A stretch of 64,000 nt of DNA, from NCBI RefSeq assembly GCF_963668165.1, contig NZ_OY764211.1, forward strand, positions 868,001 to 932,000, in the 5' to 3' direction. Shown here in pieces: positions 42,143-51,777 of the stretch (position 1 is its first letter; each line of letters opens with the position of its first letter). A model generated the notes under the pieces. That model made no database searches and was not told the origin of the DNA. It saw only the letters and a list, made by a program, of their open reading frames with translations. The translations under genes were made by a program, and so were the position numbers. Source of the stretch: Marispirochaeta sp. (GTDB lineage Bacteria > Spirochaetota > Spirochaetia > JC444 > Marispirochaetaceae).

Positions 42143-42271
42143 TCAGACTTCCGATTTATGGAATACAGTCCCTGAAGAGGCGGCCTTCTGGGCCGCCATC
42201 TCGTCCGTATATGCCCGGATAAACGTAAATAAAGCAACCAGAGCCATTAGAATCAAAACCAGCTTACGCAT
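42143..42271 (-). CDS. Possible 42-residue membrane peptide
   Basis: ATG at 42271 has GAGGAG 5 bases upstream and opens 42 codons. Residues 3-18 are hydrophobic (KLVLILMALVALFTFI), followed by a polar tail (RAYTDEMAAQKAASSG). It lies 23 bases after the stop of the M23 peptidase gene on the same strand. The GC-rich inverted repeat at 42179-42197 falls inside it. The ribosome site and membrane profile support a real gene, but nothing else can be said. Confidence 0.45.
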   Translation of the reverse strand: MRKLVLILMALVALFTFIRAYTDEMAAQKAASSGTVFHKSEV

Positions 42272-42294
42272 ATAAGCTCCTCAGTTAACGGTTT

Positions 42295-43365
42295 TCAATG
42301 TAAAACGGAAAGCGGATCAACCGGGCGATTATTCTTATACAGAGCAAAATGCAGATGTGAGCCTGTACTGCGCCCGGTACTTCCCATGGACCCAAGACTC
42401 TGTCCCTGGCGCACCCGCTGTCCTTCCCGCACGGTAACGGTATCAAGGTGACCATACAGGGTCTGGTATCCCCTGTCATGCTTGATTACTATATATTTTC
42501 CGTAACCCGCCGGCCGATTTTCCACATCCAGCACCACACCATCCATTGCTGCAATAATCGCCGTCCCTGTTGTATTCGCGATATCAATACCATAATGAAA
42601 TCGACGCAATCCAGTAAAGGGGTCCGCGCGATACCCGAAAGGCGACGTGAGCCGTCCTGTGGTCGGATAAATTATAAGGGTACCTGTTGCCTTTTTATAT
42701 TCATAATCACTAATGGCCGCACCAGGCAGGAAAAGCACGTCCCCGGGTTTTATAAGAGCACTCTCCAGATTATTAGCGTCCAGAATTTCGTTTACACTTA
42801 TACCGTTATTCGCGGCGATTTTTGAAAGGTTGTCCCCCGGCCGCACTTCATACCTGACACCGTCATATGAAGGAATTTTCAATGAAGTTCCCGGAACAAT
42901 CCGGCGCACATCCTCTATGCCGTTATAGCTTATAAGGGTTCCAACTTTAATATTGTATTTGAGGGCTATCGCCGAAAGGGTATCTCCGCGAGTAACGGTA
43001 TGCATGGTTTCATTGATCCCACCCAGGTAGCTTGCCAGGGGGGGGAGATCTGAAGCAGATTCTACATCCTCTGATTCACCCCTCTCCAGGTATGAAACCA
43101 TGCTTGCATACAGCTGTTCATCCTGCGGAAGTTGAAGAAAATCTTCAGGTTGCTGCAGCAGGGAAGGTACAAGAGAGTAGAGCATCGCTGTTACGGCAAG
43201 ACTTATGCCGAGAAAAAGCGAGAACCACGCAACCTTTTCGGGAGTCTCGCGGATTTTCTCTAAGCCCAGGGAAAACCAGTGCTGACAGGCGGTTTTGCCA
43301 AAGAATACTGCCCGAGAAGGCCGCCTGCGCTTTCTAATGTTCTGTTGTTGTATCAGTTCAATCAT
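42295..43365 (-). CDS. M23 metallopeptidase with two LysM domains
   Basis: The 356-residue protein has an N-terminal membrane anchor (about residues 47-70), then two LysM peptidoglycan-binding repeats (HTVTRGDTLSAIALKYNIKVGTLISYNGI and YEVRPGDNLSKIAANNGISVNEILDANNL) and an M23 domain: RFHYGIDIANTTGTAIIAAMDG with the zinc His/Asp, and GSHLHFALY with the second and third His. It cleaves peptidoglycan stem peptides in the periplasm and may be part of cell division or elongation. It is divergent from the PBP gene. Confidence 0.93.
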   Translation of the reverse strand: MIELIQQQNIRKRRRPSRAVFFGKTACQHWFSLGLEKIRETPEKVAWFSLFLGISLAVTAMLYSLVPSLLQQPEDFLQLPQDEQLYASMVSYLERGESEDVESASDLPPLASYLGGINETMHTVTRGDTLSAIALKYNIKVGTLISYNGIEDVRRIVPGTSLKIPSYDGVRYEVRPGDNLSKIAANNGISVNEILDANNLESALIKPGDVLFLPGAAISDYEYKKATGTLIIYPTTGRLTSPFGYRADPFTGLRRFHYGIDIANTTGTAIIAAMDGVVLDVENRPAGYGKYIVIKHDRGYQTLYGHLDTVTVREGQRVRQGQSLGSMGSTGRSTGSHLHFALYKNNRPVDPLSVLH

Positions 43366-43446
43366 AACCTTCTCTATTCATATCGACAATAAAGCACCAA
43401 CATATTACTATATTGATCGGTTGTATGGCCCGGGAACAGTAAATCT

Positions 43447-45300
43447 ATGATAGAAAAGCAGCGTCTAACCAGATTCATCATCTTCTCGATCCTGACAGCA
43501 ATTATCATTGTGCTTGTTATCTGGCGTTATACATCGATTATGCTCTTTCCTTCCTCCAATGAGTCTTCACGACGCCCAACTCCGGGAATTGTCGAACGAG
43601 GTCCGATTCTTGACAGGGACGGTCGAATACTTGCTATTCAGACTCAGCTTGATACCGTAACAGCATGGATGCCGAGCGTTGATGATCCCGAAGAGACCTA
43701 CAGAGCACTTATTGAGGTTCTGGATGTCGACAATGCAGAATTAGAGCACAAGTTTGAAACACGGACCGGTTTTTTCTATGTCAAGAGAAAAATTTCCCGC
43801 AGTGAAAGCCGGGCAATGCAGGAGCTTTTAGCTATCGATGATCTGAAGGGTATATCTCTCATACCTGAGTACGGCCGTGCCTATCCGGAAAAAAAACTGG
43901 CTTCCCATATAATAGGATATGCCGGAACGGATAATATTGGTTTGCTGGGAATTGAGTATACCTTTGACAAAGTTCTGTATCCCCCTTCAGAACCAGGCAG
44001 GACCCGCTACGGAAACCAGCTGTTTCTCACCATCGATGTCAATCTGCAGCATATACTGGAAGAACTTGCTGCGGAATCCATGCAGGAAAACAAACCCGAA
44101 TCCATTACCCTTATTGCAGCGGAGGCAAGTACCGGCGAGATTCTGGCCTATGTGTCGCTGCCAGGTTTTGATCCAAACACCTTTTCGGAATCCTCCCCTC
44201 AGGCGCGGGTTAATGTTCCCGCCGCGGTGGCCTATGAACCGGGTTCGGTATTCAAGGTTTTCTCGATTGCCTCATTCCTGGAACTTGGCGGGATAGCCCC
44301 CGAGACCACGTTTTTCTGCGGTGGCAGTTATGAAAACGTCGAACCCCATATTAATTGCCTCGGTTATCATGGCCTGGTGAATGCAGAGGAGATACTGAAA
44401 AAATCCTGTAATGCCGGAGCCGGATACGCCTCAGAGACTGTAAGCGAGGAAGATTTTTACAGCTTGCTTACTGGATTCGGTTTTGGAACCAAAACAGGAG
44501 TCCCCTTCCCGGGGGAAACAAACGGTATCCTCAGAAGCCCCCAAAACTGGTCTGTCAGAACAAAACCCACGATTGCCATGGGTCAGGAGATATCGGTCTC
44601 CGCCATGCAAATAATAGCGGCCGCAAGCGCCTTTGCCAACGATGGAGTAATGCTTCGGCCCCTGCTGGTCAAAAGGATTGTAAGTCCCGAAGGTAAGACC
44701 ATGCAGGAGTTTAAGCGGGAACCGGTACGGCAGGTTATTTCTTCCCATGTGGCAAAGGAAATCCTGCTTATGATGGAATCGGTTACCGAACCCGATGGGA
44801 CTGCGCACCGCGCTGCCGTGGATGGAATAAGAATCTCTGCAAAAACAGGGACTGCACAGCTGATTGATCCCAGCACAGGGAAATACTCAGAAGAAGATTA
44901 TGTTGCAAGCTGTCTTGCCCTTTTCCCTACCGACAATCCTCAGGTAATTGTTTACGCAGCAATACATAAACCCACAGGTTCTTCCACTTTCGGCGGACGA
45001 ATAGCCGCTCCTCTGGTGGGAAAGGCGGCAGAGGAGATAATACGGCACCTCGGGATTCCCCGGGAGGGAGACACTCAGATTCTTCACCCGGGCAAAGTCC
45101 GGATAAACAAGCCTTCACCGCTGAACATAACAGACAGCCTGCCGGACCTGACAGGCAGACCGAAACGGGATTTGCTGCCCCTGTATCAGATCCCAGATGT
45201 GGAAATAGTAATCAACGGCGAAGGCTGGGTAAGCAGCCAATCTCCTGCCCCTGGCACACCTATACGCGAGGGGATGCGCATAGTTGTGGAGCTGGAATAG
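43447..45300 (+). CDS. Class B penicillin-binding transpeptidase with a C-terminal PASTA domain
   Basis: This 617-residue transpeptidase has a membrane helix at residues ~10-30 and the family dimerisation domain, then the active site: SVFK with Ser267/Lys270, SCN at 320-322 and KTGTAQL. The last ~65 residues look like one PASTA domain (LPDLTGRPKRDLLPLY and QSPAPGTPIREGMRIVVELE). It cross-links peptidoglycan at septum or wall; FtsI-like, but the exact homologue is uncertain. It is followed without a gap by the maf gene. Confidence 0.93.
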   Translation: MIEKQRLTRFIIFSILTAIIIVLVIWRYTSIMLFPSSNESSRRPTPGIVERGPILDRDGRILAIQTQLDTVTAWMPSVDDPEETYRALIEVLDVDNAELEHKFETRTGFFYVKRKISRSESRAMQELLAIDDLKGISLIPEYGRAYPEKKLASHIIGYAGTDNIGLLGIEYTFDKVLYPPSEPGRTRYGNQLFLTIDVNLQHILEELAAESMQENKPESITLIAAEASTGEILAYVSLPGFDPNTFSESSPQARVNVPAAVAYEPGSVFKVFSIASFLELGGIAPETTFFCGGSYENVEPHINCLGYHGLVNAEEILKKSCNAGAGYASETVSEEDFYSLLTGFGFGTKTGVPFPGETNGILRSPQNWSVRTKPTIAMGQEISVSAMQIIAAASAFANDGVMLRPLLVKRIVSPEGKTMQEFKREPVRQVISSHVAKEILLMMESVTEPDGTAHRAAVDGIRISAKTGTAQLIDPSTGKYSEEDYVASCLALFPTDNPQVIVYAAIHKPTGSSTFGGRIAAPLVGKAAEEIIRHLGIPREGDTQILHPGKVRINKPSPLNITDSLPDLTGRPKRDLLPLYQIPDVEIVINGEGWVSSQSPAPGTPIREGMRIVVELE

Positions 45301-47070
45301 ATGTATGAGTCCAATATCGACGCCCTCAGCAGTCTGTGGCCCGATTTCCGGAATCAAATAGGCAATAATTATAAACCTCACAGCAAAGCTCAGGTCATAC
45401 CGACGGAAACAGGCCAACTCTCACTGCATCTGGACGGCCGCGCTCTCACGTCAAGACGCAACCCGGTCCGGGAAGCCGAGAGAATCATCGATGCCCGTTT
45501 TCCTGTTCCTCCGGACCTGGCCGTTTTTCTCCATTTTGGCCTCGGTTACGAGCTTGAGTCCTTTGTCCGCCGGTATCCGGATACTCCGGTTATTCTTCTG
45601 GAACCTGACATTCCACTCTTTCTGACGGCTTTAACTGCCCGGGATTTTCGACCCCTCTTTTGCAGCGGTCAGCTCGTGCTCTTCCTGGATGCTCCGCCCT
45701 CATCCCTCGGTAATCTGCTGAATGACCGCCGCAATGATGAGGTTGAACTTTTCACCTTGAAAAGTATTGCCAGATTACACCCTGAGTACTCTTATGCCCT
45801 GAGCGAATGGTTCCACAGGTTTAATTCGCGCCGCGAGATAAACCGCAATACCCTCAGACGTTTTGGCCGTGTTTGGGTCCGTAATCTCCTCTCCAATTTA
45901 CCGATTCTGGCTGAAGCTTCCCCGGTGGGAGATCTTGAAGGGATCCTTGAAGGAAGGCCCTGCCTAGTTCTTGCTGCCGGCCCATCCCTGGACATTCTTG
46001 CCCCTATCATCCATGAAATAGGGCAGCGAATGGCCCTTATTGCAGTGGACACTACGGCTGCCTGGTGTCTGAACCAGGGTATTCAACCCGATTTTCTTGT
46101 GGTTGTGGATCCCCAGTATTGGAACACCCGGCACCTGGATCCGGTACGTACCAAACAGGTTCTGATTTCTGAATCCTCGACCCACCCATCGGTCTTTCGC
46201 CGGATATCCGGTCCGCGTTTTTTCTGTTCGTCCCTTTTTCCTTTAGGAAATTTTCTTGAAAAAGGCCTTAATATCCACGGAAATCTTGGAGCCGGGGGTT
46301 CCGTTGCAACCACAGCCTGGGACTTTGCCAGGTTTCTTGGCGCGGGAAAGATTTTCTGTGCCGGTCTTGATTTGGGATATCCTGATCGTCAAACACACTA
46401 TGCCGGAAGCCTGTTTGAAGAACTCTCCCACCTTTGGTCAAACCGCACAAATCCGTCAATGTCCCAGCACTTTCGCTACATACGTGACGGCAGTCCTGTT
46501 AAAGTTGAGTCCACTTCCGGTCGGGAGGTCTTGAGCGATAAACGTCTCTCACTCTATCGCTGGTGGTTCGAAAACCGAATGTCGGAATCCAATTCTCCTC
46601 CCACTTTTACCCTCTCCCGGGAAGGAGTTTTAATCGAGGGCATGGAATATTCCAATCCTCGGGAACTTCTGGCACTGCCGATGCTCAGGAAAGAACTGGA
46701 TAAACTGCTGCCATGCACAGACAGCCGGGAAACAGGGAAAAATACTGACTTCGCTGAAATCTTCAGAGGTCTGCAGGAGCTGGAAAAATCGCTCGAGGAA
46801 CTCGAGACCTTATGTAAAAAAGGCCTGGACTCTCTCAAAACATCCGGAGGAAACACCCACAGTCTGATCACCATCCTTGCAGAAATAGACAAGGCAATTA
46901 TGAACAACAGAGCAAAGGATATCGCCGGATTTTTGTTCGATACTGAACCGGTAGTCTGCGAAGATCCCCTGGAGTCATCCAGGAAAATATACACCTCAAT
47001 TCTTGATTCAGTACGCTACCACCGTGAACACCTTAACCGGGCGCGTACACGGATTGCTGACAAATCCTAA
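45301..47070 (+). CDS. Maf (motility-associated factor) DUF115 glycosyltransferase
   Basis: This 589-residue protein contains a DUF115/MptE-like core: LVLAAGPSLDILAPII and DFLVVVDPQYWNTRHLD, with a later FCAGLDLGYPDRQTHY. DUF115 proteins of the Maf group add nonulosonic acid or related sugars to flagellins in Campylobacter, Aeromonas and other species. FlaB is the likely substrate in this genome. The start is directly after the PBP stop with no spacer and no separate ribosome site visible, so coupling is likely. Sugar type unknown; no pseudaminic-acid genes are seen in the window. Confidence 0.85.
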   Translation: MYESNIDALSSLWPDFRNQIGNNYKPHSKAQVIPTETGQLSLHLDGRALTSRRNPVREAERIIDARFPVPPDLAVFLHFGLGYELESFVRRYPDTPVILLEPDIPLFLTALTARDFRPLFCSGQLVLFLDAPPSSLGNLLNDRRNDEVELFTLKSIARLHPEYSYALSEWFHRFNSRREINRNTLRRFGRVWVRNLLSNLPILAEASPVGDLEGILEGRPCLVLAAGPSLDILAPIIHEIGQRMALIAVDTTAAWCLNQGIQPDFLVVVDPQYWNTRHLDPVRTKQVLISESSTHPSVFRRISGPRFFCSSLFPLGNFLEKGLNIHGNLGAGGSVATTAWDFARFLGAGKIFCAGLDLGYPDRQTHYAGSLFEELSHLWSNRTNPSMSQHFRYIRDGSPVKVESTSGREVLSDKRLSLYRWWFENRMSESNSPPTFTLSREGVLIEGMEYSNPRELLALPMLRKELDKLLPCTDSRETGKNTDFAEIFRGLQELEKSLEELETLCKKGLDSLKTSGGNTHSLITILAEIDKAIMNNRAKDIAGFLFDTEPVVCEDPLESSRKIYTSILDSVRYHREHLNRARTRIADKS

Positions 47071-47129
47071 AGTTTCTACTCCCCGCAGCCGAACAGTAAA
47101 GTAAGAAGGATACAATTACTTCTTGTTAA

Positions 47130-49244
47130 TTAAACGGTATGCTTATTTGACGTCCAGGCATACCGTTTTTTTATTGCCTCGAAGATTTGTGTCTCACGAA
47201 AAGGCTTGATAATAACCCCGTTGCCTCCTGCCTGGAGAAATGCCTGCGCTTCATCATTTCCGGAATGGGCGGTCAAAGCTATAATAGGAACGGCAGCAAA
47301 TTCTTTTCGTGCTTTGAGCATCTTGGTTGCCTCTTTTCCGTCCAGTACCGGTAAACCAATATCCATAAAAATAAAATCAGGCTGTTCACGAATTGCTGTA
47401 TCCACCGCATCCTTACCATTACCGGCTTCCAGAACCTGATGTCCTTTCGTCTCCAGAATCCTCCGCAGAAAAAGCATATTGATTCGTTCGTCCTCTACAA
47501 TTAAAATCTTCATGCTTTCCTTGGAGTGCGAACTGTAAGAACCGGACTCAGATTGCTCTCCTCTTTTTCCAGGCTGCGGGGTCGGCAGCCTGGAGGAGGG
47601 AATTGAAACAGTAAAAGTTGAACCCTTTCCTTCAAGAGATTGCACATCCAGCTCACCCTCCATAAGACCGACCAGGGATTTAACGATAGCCAGCCCCAGT
47701 CCTGCGCCGTGATGGGTCTTTGTGTAGGGACTTTCAAGCTGCTGAAAAGAGTCAAAGATAGCAGGTATCTGTTCCTTGGGAATGCCGACTCCTTCATCGG
47801 CAACCGTAATGACAAGGCGGTTACCAACCCGGGCTTTTACAGTTATTGTGCCGGATTCCGAGTACTTAACGGCATTTGAAACAAGATTAATCAGGATCTG
47901 CCCTATCCGGGTTTTATCACCGCAAAAAATAACCGGAGAGTCGGGTAAATCAGAGACAATTTTTAGATTCTTTTCTCCAGCCGGTTTCTTCATCAGCTGT
48001 ATGCTGCTTATGATAAGGTCTTTCAGATTAAACTCTTCAATATGTAAACGAAGACTGGCATTCTCGAGTTGAGCCGTATCAAGAAGATCATCAATTAGAG
48101 TAAGCAGGTAGCCTGCGGCATGGTCGGCCATATCGATATATTCTATCTGCTGAGCCGATAGTTCAGATTTTCGTAAAAGAGAGGTCATGCCCAGAAAACC
48201 GTTTACCGGAGTACGCAGTTCATGGCTGATATTCGCAAGAAAAATTGTCTTAGTCTTGACTGCTTTTTCCAGATTCTCCTGTATTTCCCGGCTGCGAGCC
48301 AATTCCCTGTTCAGGGCCTCGGTTTTCTGCCCAACCTGCCGCCGCAAAGTAATTGTCCAGAACAGACCTATAACAAGAACAACCCCGACGCTGGCAAGAA
48401 CAATGCGTGCAATTTTGGATCCCAGCAGTATCCTGTCTTCCACCAGGCCAAACCATTTTTTGTATATACGGTCATATTCACCGTTGTTTTTAATAAGGCT
48501 TAGTCCTTCATTCAATACTGCAAGCAGTCTGGTGTCGCCTTTGCGGACAGCAATACAATAGGACCCGGTTAGGACGGATTCAGGAACAACCTTTATAGAA
48601 TCTGTCTTAAGACGATCAAGGATAATAACCCCCTGAGTAAGGGACGCAAGTGCGCAATCCCCCTCTCCGTTCTCAAGGCTTTGTATAACTTCAAGGACGG
48701 AATTCTTAATTATCAGTGAATCCTGATACCCGTTCTCTATCAGATAATCGTGGGCAAGGTCTCCGCGCTGCACAAGAATCCTGGAACCCCCTGCATCTTC
48801 CATAACCTGGATAGATGAACCTCTGGGTACAAAGAGATTATAGGAAGCAATAAAGTGGGGTATTGTAAAATCAACCTGTTGAGCTCTTCCCGGGGTTTTA
48901 AACATTCCCATAAGGGCATGGATCTTCCCTTCCTCGAGCTCCTCCCGGACTTCATGCCAGGGACCGAGATCTATAATCATCTCAAGCCCCAGGACCTTCT
49001 GCACAGCTTTAAAAACGTCAACATTAAAACCGGCGGGCTGCCCTTCTCCGTCGAGATACTCAAAGGGCGGGTACTGCCAGTCACCTTTTACCACGAGGGT
49101 CCCGGTATTCGCTTCCTGAATGGAAAGAGATTTTACCCTGGAAGGAGACTCATAAAAGGTATATCGTTCCGTACAGCCGGAAAAAAAAAGAACTGCAACA
49201 ACAAAAAGGAAAAACAAAGACCTGTAGCGGCACGATTTTTTCAT
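47130..49244 (-). CDS. Hybrid sensor histidine kinase with periplasmic solute-binding domain and receiver
   Basis: The 704-residue protein has a signal peptide or lipobox (LFFSGC), a type 3 solute-binding domain (EYLDGEGQPAGFNVDVFKAV to residue ~265), a membrane helix (~272-292), a HisKA site (SHELRTPVNGFLG), the ATPase boxes N (INLVSNAVKYSE), G1 (DEGVGIP) and G2 (GAGLGLAIV), and a receiver domain (FIFMDIGLPVLDG). It senses an amino-acid-like ligand and should pass phosphate to another protein. It lies at the end of the flagellar operon, 2 bases after the CheA-like gene. The partner is inferred to be that Hpt protein. Confidence 0.92.
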   Translation of the reverse strand: MKKSCRYRSLFFLFVVAVLFFSGCTERYTFYESPSRVKSLSIQEANTGTLVVKGDWQYPPFEYLDGEGQPAGFNVDVFKAVQKVLGLEMIIDLGPWHEVREELEEGKIHALMGMFKTPGRAQQVDFTIPHFIASYNLFVPRGSSIQVMEDAGGSRILVQRGDLAHDYLIENGYQDSLIIKNSVLEVIQSLENGEGDCALASLTQGVIILDRLKTDSIKVVPESVLTGSYCIAVRKGDTRLLAVLNEGLSLIKNNGEYDRIYKKWFGLVEDRILLGSKIARIVLASVGVVLVIGLFWTITLRRQVGQKTEALNRELARSREIQENLEKAVKTKTIFLANISHELRTPVNGFLGMTSLLRKSELSAQQIEYIDMADHAAGYLLTLIDDLLDTAQLENASLRLHIEEFNLKDLIISSIQLMKKPAGEKNLKIVSDLPDSPVIFCGDKTRIGQILINLVSNAVKYSESGTITVKARVGNRLVITVADEGVGIPKEQIPAIFDSFQQLESPYTKTHHGAGLGLAIVKSLVGLMEGELDVQSLEGKGSTFTVSIPSSRLPTPQPGKRGEQSESGSYSSHSKESMKILIVEDERINMLFLRRILETKGHQVLEAGNGKDAVDTAIREQPDFIFMDIGLPVLDGKEATKMLKARKEFAAVPIIALTAHSGNDEAQAFLQAGGNGVIIKPFRETQIFEAIKKRYAWTSNKHTV
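47133..47172. terminator. Bidirectional terminator between maf and the hybrid kinase
   Basis: AACGGTATGC (47133-47142) pairs with GCATACCGTT (47158-47167), a 10 bp stem, followed by T (47166-47172) on the plus strand. The hairpin overlaps the last codons of the kinase. On the minus strand a TTTAATT tail follows. It ends both maf and the large operon. Confidence 0.85.
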
Positions 49245-49246
49245 CT

Positions 49247-51106
49247 TTACTGACTATCGAATCTGTAAAGATTATCAAGTTTATCGCTGTGAACAAATCG
49301 GATTTCTGTTTCCTGGTCTCCTATGCTTAATTGAGACAGAGGCACCTCGCCTCTTTCTTCGGATAAAGATATAAGGTCTGCAGGAAAAGTCTCCTTAAAA
49401 AGAAGATCCTCAACAAGAAGATAAAAAGCTGTCTGTTTATCCCTGATCTTTATAAGGGTATCTTCAGAGGAAAAACCTTCACTCCAGAACAGATACCCTT
49501 CGCAGGTGTAAACTGGACAACCCCGGTATTGAACCCGTCCGGCTTCGTTGCGGTGGAATTCATCCTGCTGCGGTTTCACGTGTTCAAGAAGCACTGTGCC
49601 GTCTATAGCGAGGGTATACTGTTTATACCGGGCAAAATAGATATCCCTGCTGCTGATTTCTACCGGCATGGAGATACAAAACCTGGCACCCTGATTTTCC
49701 TTGCTTTCAAGACGGATACTGGCACCCGGTGTACGGTTAATCTCGGCAGCTACTATATCAAGGCCTATTCCCCTTCCAGCTTCCAGGGAAATCATCTCGC
49801 TAGTAGTAAAACCCGGTGACGTAATAATATTCAATAATGGAGCGGCAGCATCAAGTTCAAGCTCCATGGCCTTATTTCGAATTGACTTCTCGTCAATCCC
49901 CCTGCCGTCATCCTGAATAAAAATATGAATTTCCTTCTCGTCCCGCTGGTACAGGACATTGACATCACCCCGTGGTGATTTGCCCGCCTTTAAACGGGTA
50001 GAGGGTTCCTCTATGCCGTGACTTACAGCATTTCTCAGAAGCTGAACAAGGGAGTCACGTAACCTGGACACAAACCAGCGTTCAATCAGCTGATGACCGC
50101 CCTGAATCACGCAACGCGCGTCCTTTCCCTGTTCCGCAGCACTGCGCTGAACAATCGAAGAAAAATCCTGAAAAGCGGTTTCAAAAGGAACGTACCGTGT
50201 ATTTTGGAGGGTATCGCCCATTTCATCAAAAACACTGGCAAATGTCTGACAGCTTTCATCGCCGGATGTACATACCATGTAACATTGCAGTTTTCCCCTT
50301 AAATAATTGTACCAGAGAGCAATTAATTCCTTCCACTTTACAACTATAAGAGAATCGCCTTTTCCCGCTTTTTCCCTGCTTCCCCGGGGAGCTGCATCCA
50401 CCAGAAACTGCTCCCAATCAAGCCTGGTCAAAAAAACCCTTTTTACCTGATCCACCTTTACCGCGTCAAAAAGTTCCTTTTCCGGTCTGTTGGTAGTAAA
50501 ATAATACTCCGGACTTATCTCATGTCCTTCAAAGGGAACTGATACGTCAGGATGGCTGCGAATAACGTTGACAAGCTGTTCAAGGTTATTCAAAATCAAC
50601 ACTGATTTCGGGTAGGTCATCTCAGTCTGGTCGTCAAATTCGCATATCATACGATAAAAGGATTCCCCCCGGTCCCGGGCCTCCCTCAGCAGTAAAGTCT
50701 CAAATTTTTTCAACTTGACAGACCGGTTCCTTGAATGATCAGTGTCTTTTTGTACATGGTTTTTCTGGTTTTCACCGGACAATAATGGATTATCTGCAGA
50801 TGATCCATCTGCTGTTACTGTTTTCTCGATTTCTGCAACAGCTTTAAACAGCTGATCAAGATGTATTGTATCACCTGGTTTCTCCCGCAATTCCTGCAGA
50901 ACCGATTCAGCTATGTGGGCATAATCCGCGATACCTTTTTTCGCAAGATGAGCTGCTTCCGATTTTATACTATGCATAAGCCGAAAGGCCTCATCAATTT
51001 CGCGGATGCCGGCTGATCCGGATTCCATCTTTGCTAATAACGGGTTCAAACGTTCCAGATAACCCCTGGCGTCCTGAATAAACATCTTCTGATAATACGC
51101 TGTCAC
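49247..51106 (-). CDS. CheA-like histidine kinase with N-terminal Hpt domain
   Basis: The 619-residue protein starts with an Hpt domain (FRLMHSIKSEAAHLAKKG, His likely phosphorylated). A middle domain resembles the region after P1 in CheA-like proteins. It then has an ATPase: N box LLRNAVSHGIEEP, G1 DDGRGID, G2 GRGIGLDIV. The C-terminal ~140 residues have a CheW-like, but divergent, shape. It may be a flagellar/chemotaxis regulator. The lack of a receiver and the position before a hybrid kinase suggest a phosphorelay. It overlaps the J-domain gene by 4 bases. Confidence 0.85.
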   Translation of the reverse strand: MTAYYQKMFIQDARGYLERLNPLLAKMESGSAGIREIDEAFRLMHSIKSEAAHLAKKGIADYAHIAESVLQELREKPGDTIHLDQLFKAVAEIEKTVTADGSSADNPLLSGENQKNHVQKDTDHSRNRSVKLKKFETLLLREARDRGESFYRMICEFDDQTEMTYPKSVLILNNLEQLVNVIRSHPDVSVPFEGHEISPEYYFTTNRPEKELFDAVKVDQVKRVFLTRLDWEQFLVDAAPRGSREKAGKGDSLIVVKWKELIALWYNYLRGKLQCYMVCTSGDESCQTFASVFDEMGDTLQNTRYVPFETAFQDFSSIVQRSAAEQGKDARCVIQGGHQLIERWFVSRLRDSLVQLLRNAVSHGIEEPSTRLKAGKSPRGDVNVLYQRDEKEIHIFIQDDGRGIDEKSIRNKAMELELDAAAPLLNIITSPGFTTSEMISLEAGRGIGLDIVAAEINRTPGASIRLESKENQGARFCISMPVEISSRDIYFARYKQYTLAIDGTVLLEHVKPQQDEFHRNEAGRVQYRGCPVYTCEGYLFWSEGFSSEDTLIKIRDKQTAFYLLVEDLLFKETFPADLISLSEERGEVPLSQLSIGDQETEIRFVHSDKLDNLYRFDSQ

Positions 51107-51777
51107 CTGCGGCTCTCCTGCTGTTGCAAATTTTTAAAGAGTCTAAGTGATCTTCTCCGGATAACAGAACTGTCATCCTGCATACCGCTGAGAATAATTC
51201 CCCGGAAACCGGCAGACTTTTCTAATACCCCGATTGTTTCCAGAATCGCGATTCTTACCAAGTTGTCACCCCGGAAAAACAAAGATGTCAGTTCCGGCGC
51301 TGCGTAGTCGATTTTCAGCTTTCCTATTGCCTTTACAGAGGATATAACAACCTGGGAATCTCTATCATGGAGACCCTGACGAAGGTACACATAGCTGCTT
51401 CGCCGGCCGCTGTTTCCCAAACGCATGGCGGCGAAAGACCGTAAGTAAGGAGTTTTTCCATACAACAGCGTAGTGCCGATATCATGTAGACTCTCTTTGC
51501 CTCTTCTGTTTTCTTCCCTTTCGGTTTTTCTTCTGCCCGCGGTTGTACGGCTTGAATAACGTTCCCGCCGGGGAGGAAAATCAATTATCCTTGAAGCTGT
51601 TCGGAAATTTGAGATTGACCGATAAGCCTCTACCACTCTGCTGAAAGCAAGGCTGTCAGGCCTTTGTCCGGTATCGGGATGAAGCTGCATAACCATGCGC
51701 CGGTAAGCCCGTTTTATCTCCGATTCCGGTGCAGATTCTGCAACGCCAAGTATCCTGAAGCACTCCTTAGCCAGCAC
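51103..51777 (-). CDS. J-domain protein with HEAT-like repeats
   Basis: This 224-residue protein has an N-terminal J domain (residues ~4-60) with the essential HPD in QLHPDTGQRPDS, then a basic linker (RRERYSSRTTAGRRKTEREENRR) and HEAT/PBS-type repeats (SFAAMRLGNSGR, VVISSVKAIGKLKI and VRIAILETIGVL). J domains stimulate Hsp70 ATPases. The overlapping Hsp70 gene upstream makes a dedicated pair likely. The HEAT part probably holds a client. Confidence 0.88.
   Translation of the reverse strand: MLAKECFRILGVAESAPESEIKRAYRRMVMQLHPDTGQRPDSLAFSRVVEAYRSISNFRTASRIIDFPPRRERYSSRTTAGRRKTEREENRRGKESLHDIGTTLLYGKTPYLRSFAAMRLGNSGRRSSYVYLRQGLHDRDSQVVISSVKAIGKLKIDYAAPELTSLFFRGDNLVRIAILETIGVLEKSAGFRGIILSGMQDDSSVIRRRSLRLFKNLQQQESRR

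Noticed and set aside
42179..42197. GGCGGCC/GGCCGCC hairpin as the secA terminator
   Set aside because: No T-tract follows on either strand and it lies within a possible small gene, so it is not called, though it may still slow transcription.
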